This document shows, one piece after another, positions 61,001 to 64,000 of a DNA stretch of 64,000 bases (within the stretch, counting starts at the first letter, position 1; every line of letters begins with the position of its first letter). The stretch comes from Tepidanaerobacteraceae bacterium (GTDB lineage: Bacteria > Bacillota > Thermosediminibacteria > Thermosediminibacterales > Tepidanaerobacteraceae): contig JARRBK010000003.1 of assembly GCA_029982615.1 (NCBI GenBank), positions 1 through 64,000 on the forward strand. Direction: 5' to 3'. Under the pieces are notes generated by a model. It made no database searches. It saw nothing but the letters and a program-made list of their open reading frames with translations, and was not told where the DNA came from. A program made the position numbers and the translations under genes.

Positions 61001-61561
61001 ATAAGGAAAGATATTGGTCAAAAGATTAAAGAATTGAGGAACACTCGAGGCTTAACGTTAAAACAATTAAGTGAGAAATCAGACCTTTCGGTCGGATTTT
61101 TATCACAGGTAGAAAGAGGTGTTGCTTCTATAGCAATTACTTCTCTTGAAAAAATTGCAAAAGTGTTTGAAGTCGATTTATCATATTTTTTTACCCTTCC
61201 ACAAAAACATGAATCATTGATAATGCGGAGTTACGAACAAGAAGTTTTCTCTGTAGAAGAATCAAGAATATACCATAGATTAGCAAATGATACAGATGGC
61301 AAAATGCTTGAACCCATGTTGATAAGCATATTACCTAATCAGAGCAGAGAAGGCATAACACCCTATTCACATAATGGGGAAGAATTTGTTTATGTATTAG
61401 AAGGTATACTTACAGTCTTAATTGATGATGAGGAATACCAATTAAATCCGGGAGATAGCATTCATATGTTATCGACAATTCCTCATGAATGGGCCAATTT
61501 TACTAATAAATTAGTTAAGGTGTTATGTGTAAGTATACCACGAATTTTTGAACGAAAATAA
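61001..61561 (+). CDS. XRE-family HTH regulator with C-terminal cupin domain
   Basis: IGQKIKELRNTRGLTLKQLSEKSDLSVGFLSQVERGVASIAITSLEKIAKVF plus cupin EEFVYVLEGILTVLIDDEEYQLNPGDSIHM; ORF extends to TTG at 60932 but the SD points to 61001 (ATA). Confidence 0.88.
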   Translation: MRKDIGQKIKELRNTRGLTLKQLSEKSDLSVGFLSQVERGVASIAITSLEKIAKVFEVDLSYFFTLPQKHESLIMRSYEQEVFSVEESRIYHRLANDTDGKMLEPMLISILPNQSREGITPYSHNGEEFVYVLEGILTVLIDDEEYQLNPGDSIHMLSTIPHEWANFTNKLVKVLCVSIPRIFERK

Positions 61562-61605
61562 GAACTTGATTTTAAGAAAACATAAAAAGCAAGGAGGTAA
61601 TTTTT

Positions 61606-63687
61606 ATGGCTTGGAGAATAGGGGTAGATATTGGTGGAGCTTTTACAGATTTATACGCAGTTGATTTAGAGAGCGGAAAAAGTATTTGGGTAAAAGTCGA
61701 ATCGACACCACCTAATTTTGAAGAGGGTGTTATTAGAGGAATTGAAGAATTGGAAAAACAAGGAGTTTGTGTTAAAGATACAAGACAAGTAATTCATGGT
61801 CAAACTGTTGTTATTAACTCAATTATCACAAGAAATGGGGCGAATGTCGGGTTTATAACTACGGCTGGATATGATATTTTGGATATTCAAAGGGCTAATA
61901 GAAGAGACATATTTAATTTTAAATATAAAAAGCCTACCCCGTTCGTCTCTAGATACATGAGTGAATGGATAAATGAGCGTATAGATGCTGATGGCAGTGT
62001 GTATAAACCACTAAATGAAGAAGAAGTTAAAAAAGCTGCAGAAATATTAATAAAAAAAGGTGCTGAATCTTTTGCAATTGGTTTTATAAACAGCTATCAA
62101 AATACGTCCCATGAAGCAAAAGCAAAAAAAATAGTCGAACAAATCCTTATAGACAATGGTTTTGAAAAACCACTCGTTACGATATCGAGTGATTTAAGCC
62201 GTGAGTGGAGAGAATATGAGCGATTTAATACTGCTGTGCTAAATGCGTATGTTCAGCCTATATTTGTTAAATATATAGAAAAACTAGAAAAAACATTGAA
62301 AGAAAAGGGTTTCAATGGAGTCTTTTACCTAACCCTTGCCTCTGGAGGGATGGCAACTTCAGATTATGCTAAAAAATATCCAATTACTACAGTAGAAGGA
62401 GGCCCAATAGCTGGAATCATAGGAGGTACTATATTAGGGCGCCTGTTGAAAGAAAATAATATAATTATTATCGATGGTGGCAGCACAACAACAAAAGCGG
62501 GATTAGCTAAAGACTTAATATCCCAAGTAAATACAGAATATTGGATTGAACAAGACGAATGGAATCCAGGTTACCCAACAAGAGTGCCCGTAATAAATAT
62601 TACCGAGATAGGTACAGGGGGAACTAGTTTGGTATGGGTCGATGAAGCTGGAAACCTTCAAGTAGGGCCAAAGGCTGCTGGTGCAAGACCCGGACCTGCT
62701 TGTTATGGTATGGGGGGAGAAAAACCAACATTAACAGATGCATATGTCATTACTGGTTATTTGAATCCAGACTATCTGTTAGGAGGTAATCTTAAAATAC
62801 ACAAAAATTTGGCTGAAAAAGCATTTAAAAATATCGCAAAACGGTTAAATATTGATGTTAAAGATGCAGCTTATGGCGCTATTAGAGTAGCAAACGATAA
62901 CTCATCAAATCTAATAAGATTAATATCAATAAGGAAAGGATTTGATCCAAGAGAATTTACACTTATTGCCCATGGCGGTTCTGGACCGATGATGGCTCCT
63001 TTTATTGCTGAAGAACTATCAATACCTAAAGTAATAGTTCCAACAATCCCAAGCGGAGTCTTCAATTCATGGGGTATGATTGGATTGGATATCAGACATG
63101 AATTAGTTCAGACAAGTATCACACCAATTAAAGAAGATGAAAACTTTACAAAACTTATAAATTCCATTTTCGAAGAATTAGAAAGTAATATTAAAATGAC
63201 TTTTCAAAGCGAGAATATTGATCCGAAGGATGTTGAAATACAGAGATTTTTAGACATGAAATACGAAGGGCAGGCTCATACTTTAAAGATTTCATGTACT
63301 GAAAGGAAACTCGGGATAGAAGAGATTAAGGATATTACAAAGACTTTTCATGAGGCTCATTTTAGAGAATTTGGGTTTAATATGATAGAAAGTGGAATAG
63401 AAATAGTTAATTTCCATATAGTTGGCATACATAAAGTTAAACATACAAAAATTGAAAAACAAAATAATTTCGCTTCACTTATCGATGCACGCTTGGGTGA
63501 AAGAAAAGTGTACAACGGTATAGAAGAAATTTTAGTACCAGTATACAAAAAGGAAAAGATTCCAACAAATGCTGCCATTGAAGGCCCTTGCATAATTGAG
63601 GGAGATACTTCAACAATAATTGTTACTGAAAACTTCAAGGCAAATCATGACGAGTATGGGAATTTAATAATGGTAAGGAAGGGATAA
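61606..63687 (+). CDS. Hydantoinase/oxoprolinase family protein, HyuA-type subunit
   Basis: WRIGVDIGGAFTDLYAVD ... VIHGQTVVINSIITRNGANVGFITTAGYDILDIQRANR ... DGGSTTTKAG. Confidence 0.9.
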   Translation: MAWRIGVDIGGAFTDLYAVDLESGKSIWVKVESTPPNFEEGVIRGIEELEKQGVCVKDTRQVIHGQTVVINSIITRNGANVGFITTAGYDILDIQRANRRDIFNFKYKKPTPFVSRYMSEWINERIDADGSVYKPLNEEEVKKAAEILIKKGAESFAIGFINSYQNTSHEAKAKKIVEQILIDNGFEKPLVTISSDLSREWREYERFNTAVLNAYVQPIFVKYIEKLEKTLKEKGFNGVFYLTLASGGMATSDYAKKYPITTVEGGPIAGIIGGTILGRLLKENNIIIIDGGSTTTKAGLAKDLISQVNTEYWIEQDEWNPGYPTRVPVINITEIGTGGTSLVWVDEAGNLQVGPKAAGARPGPACYGMGGEKPTLTDAYVITGYLNPDYLLGGNLKIHKNLAEKAFKNIAKRLNIDVKDAAYGAIRVANDNSSNLIRLISIRKGFDPREFTLIAHGGSGPMMAPFIAEELSIPKVIVPTIPSGVFNSWGMIGLDIRHELVQTSITPIKEDENFTKLINSIFEELESNIKMTFQSENIDPKDVEIQRFLDMKYEGQAHTLKISCTERKLGIEEIKDITKTFHEAHFREFGFNMIESGIEIVNFHIVGIHKVKHTKIEKQNNFASLIDARLGERKVYNGIEEILVPVYKKEKIPTNAAIEGPCIIEGDTSTIIVTENFKANHDEYGNLIMVRKG

Positions 63688-63750
63688 GAATGAGAGTTTA
63701 TATAGGTAAATTTGTAACTTCTACATTAAATGACATTAGAGGTGATAGAA

Positions 63751-64000
63751 ATGACTAAAGATGCTGTATCGATTAGAATCATTAAAAATTCTTTAGATAA
63801 TATAGCTAAAGAGATGTTCTGGGCTACAATAAAAACGGCTATGAGCAGCATCATTTATGAGACATATGATTTTGCACCGGCACTTACTAATGCCAAAGGT
63901 GATTTAATTTCAATTGGAACAGGAATACCTGTATTTCTTGGGGTCATGCCTATTATTGCCAAGGCAGTGATGGAGGATATAGAAAAACACAACTTAGGAT
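63751..64000 (+). CDS. Hydantoinase/oxoprolinase family protein, HyuB-type subunit (truncated by window end)
   Basis: MTKDAVSIRIIKNSLDNIAKEMFWATIKTAMSSIIYETYDFAPALTNAKGDLISIGTGIPVFLG, open to the window edge. Confidence 0.85.
   Translation, partial: MTKDAVSIRIIKNSLDNIAKEMFWATIKTAMSSIIYETYDFAPALTNAKGDLISIGTGIPVFLGVMPIIAKAVMEDIEKHNLG

Noticed and set aside
1-64000. tRNA, rRNA, CRISPR arrays, insertion sequences, prophage genes
   Set aside because: Looked for characteristic sequences and repeats; none seen by eye. tRNAscan-SE, CRISPR and IS searches were not run.

Overview
Window from a low-to-mid GC, spore-forming Firmicute; the gene content suggests a Thermoanaerobacterales-like anaerobe, but taxonomy is inference. 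It is almost entirely protein coding. I saw no rRNA, tRNA, CRISPR array or transposase. Main blocks: (1) an acetoin-dehydrogenase-type operon (E1a, E1b, E2, E3) followed by a tungsten aldehyde:ferredoxin oxidoreductase (AOR), a MoaD-like protein, an MFS transporter, a VOC protein and an AcoR-like sigma-54 activator. A textbook -24/-12 promoter lies upstream. (2) A transglutaminase-like protein, a DEAD-box helicase, class II aldolase, an aminotransferase and a VOC protein. (3) A second AOR locus behind a structured leader resembling the Moco/Tuco riboswitch class: ferredoxin, AOR, MoaD-like, then NuoE/NuoF/NuoG-like subunits, suggesting an NAD(H)-linked, possibly bifurcating AOR complex. (4) A eukaryote-type hexokinase and a cell-surface polysaccharide cluster (two GT4, DUF4330, O-antigen ligase, DUF5693, CsaB, TagA/WecG). 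(5) YitT, split transketolase, and a gerA-gerB-gerC germination operon on the minus strand. (6) A three-gene glycan cassette: GT4, a predicted helical-barrel protein, and a 1188-aa protein with an N-terminal GT-A glycosyltransferase, an unassigned middle and a C-terminal GH130 domain. (7) ftsE-ftsX-M23 peptidase-ctpA-MinJ-like PDZ protein. (8) FAH-family protein, uvrB-uvrA, and a visibly AT-richer end with an XRE-cupin regulator and hydantoinase/oxoprolinase genes that run off the window. Most interesting: the GT-A/GH130 cassette, the AOR-NuoEFG locus with its leader, and the coupling of acetoin cleavage to AOR under sigma-54 control.
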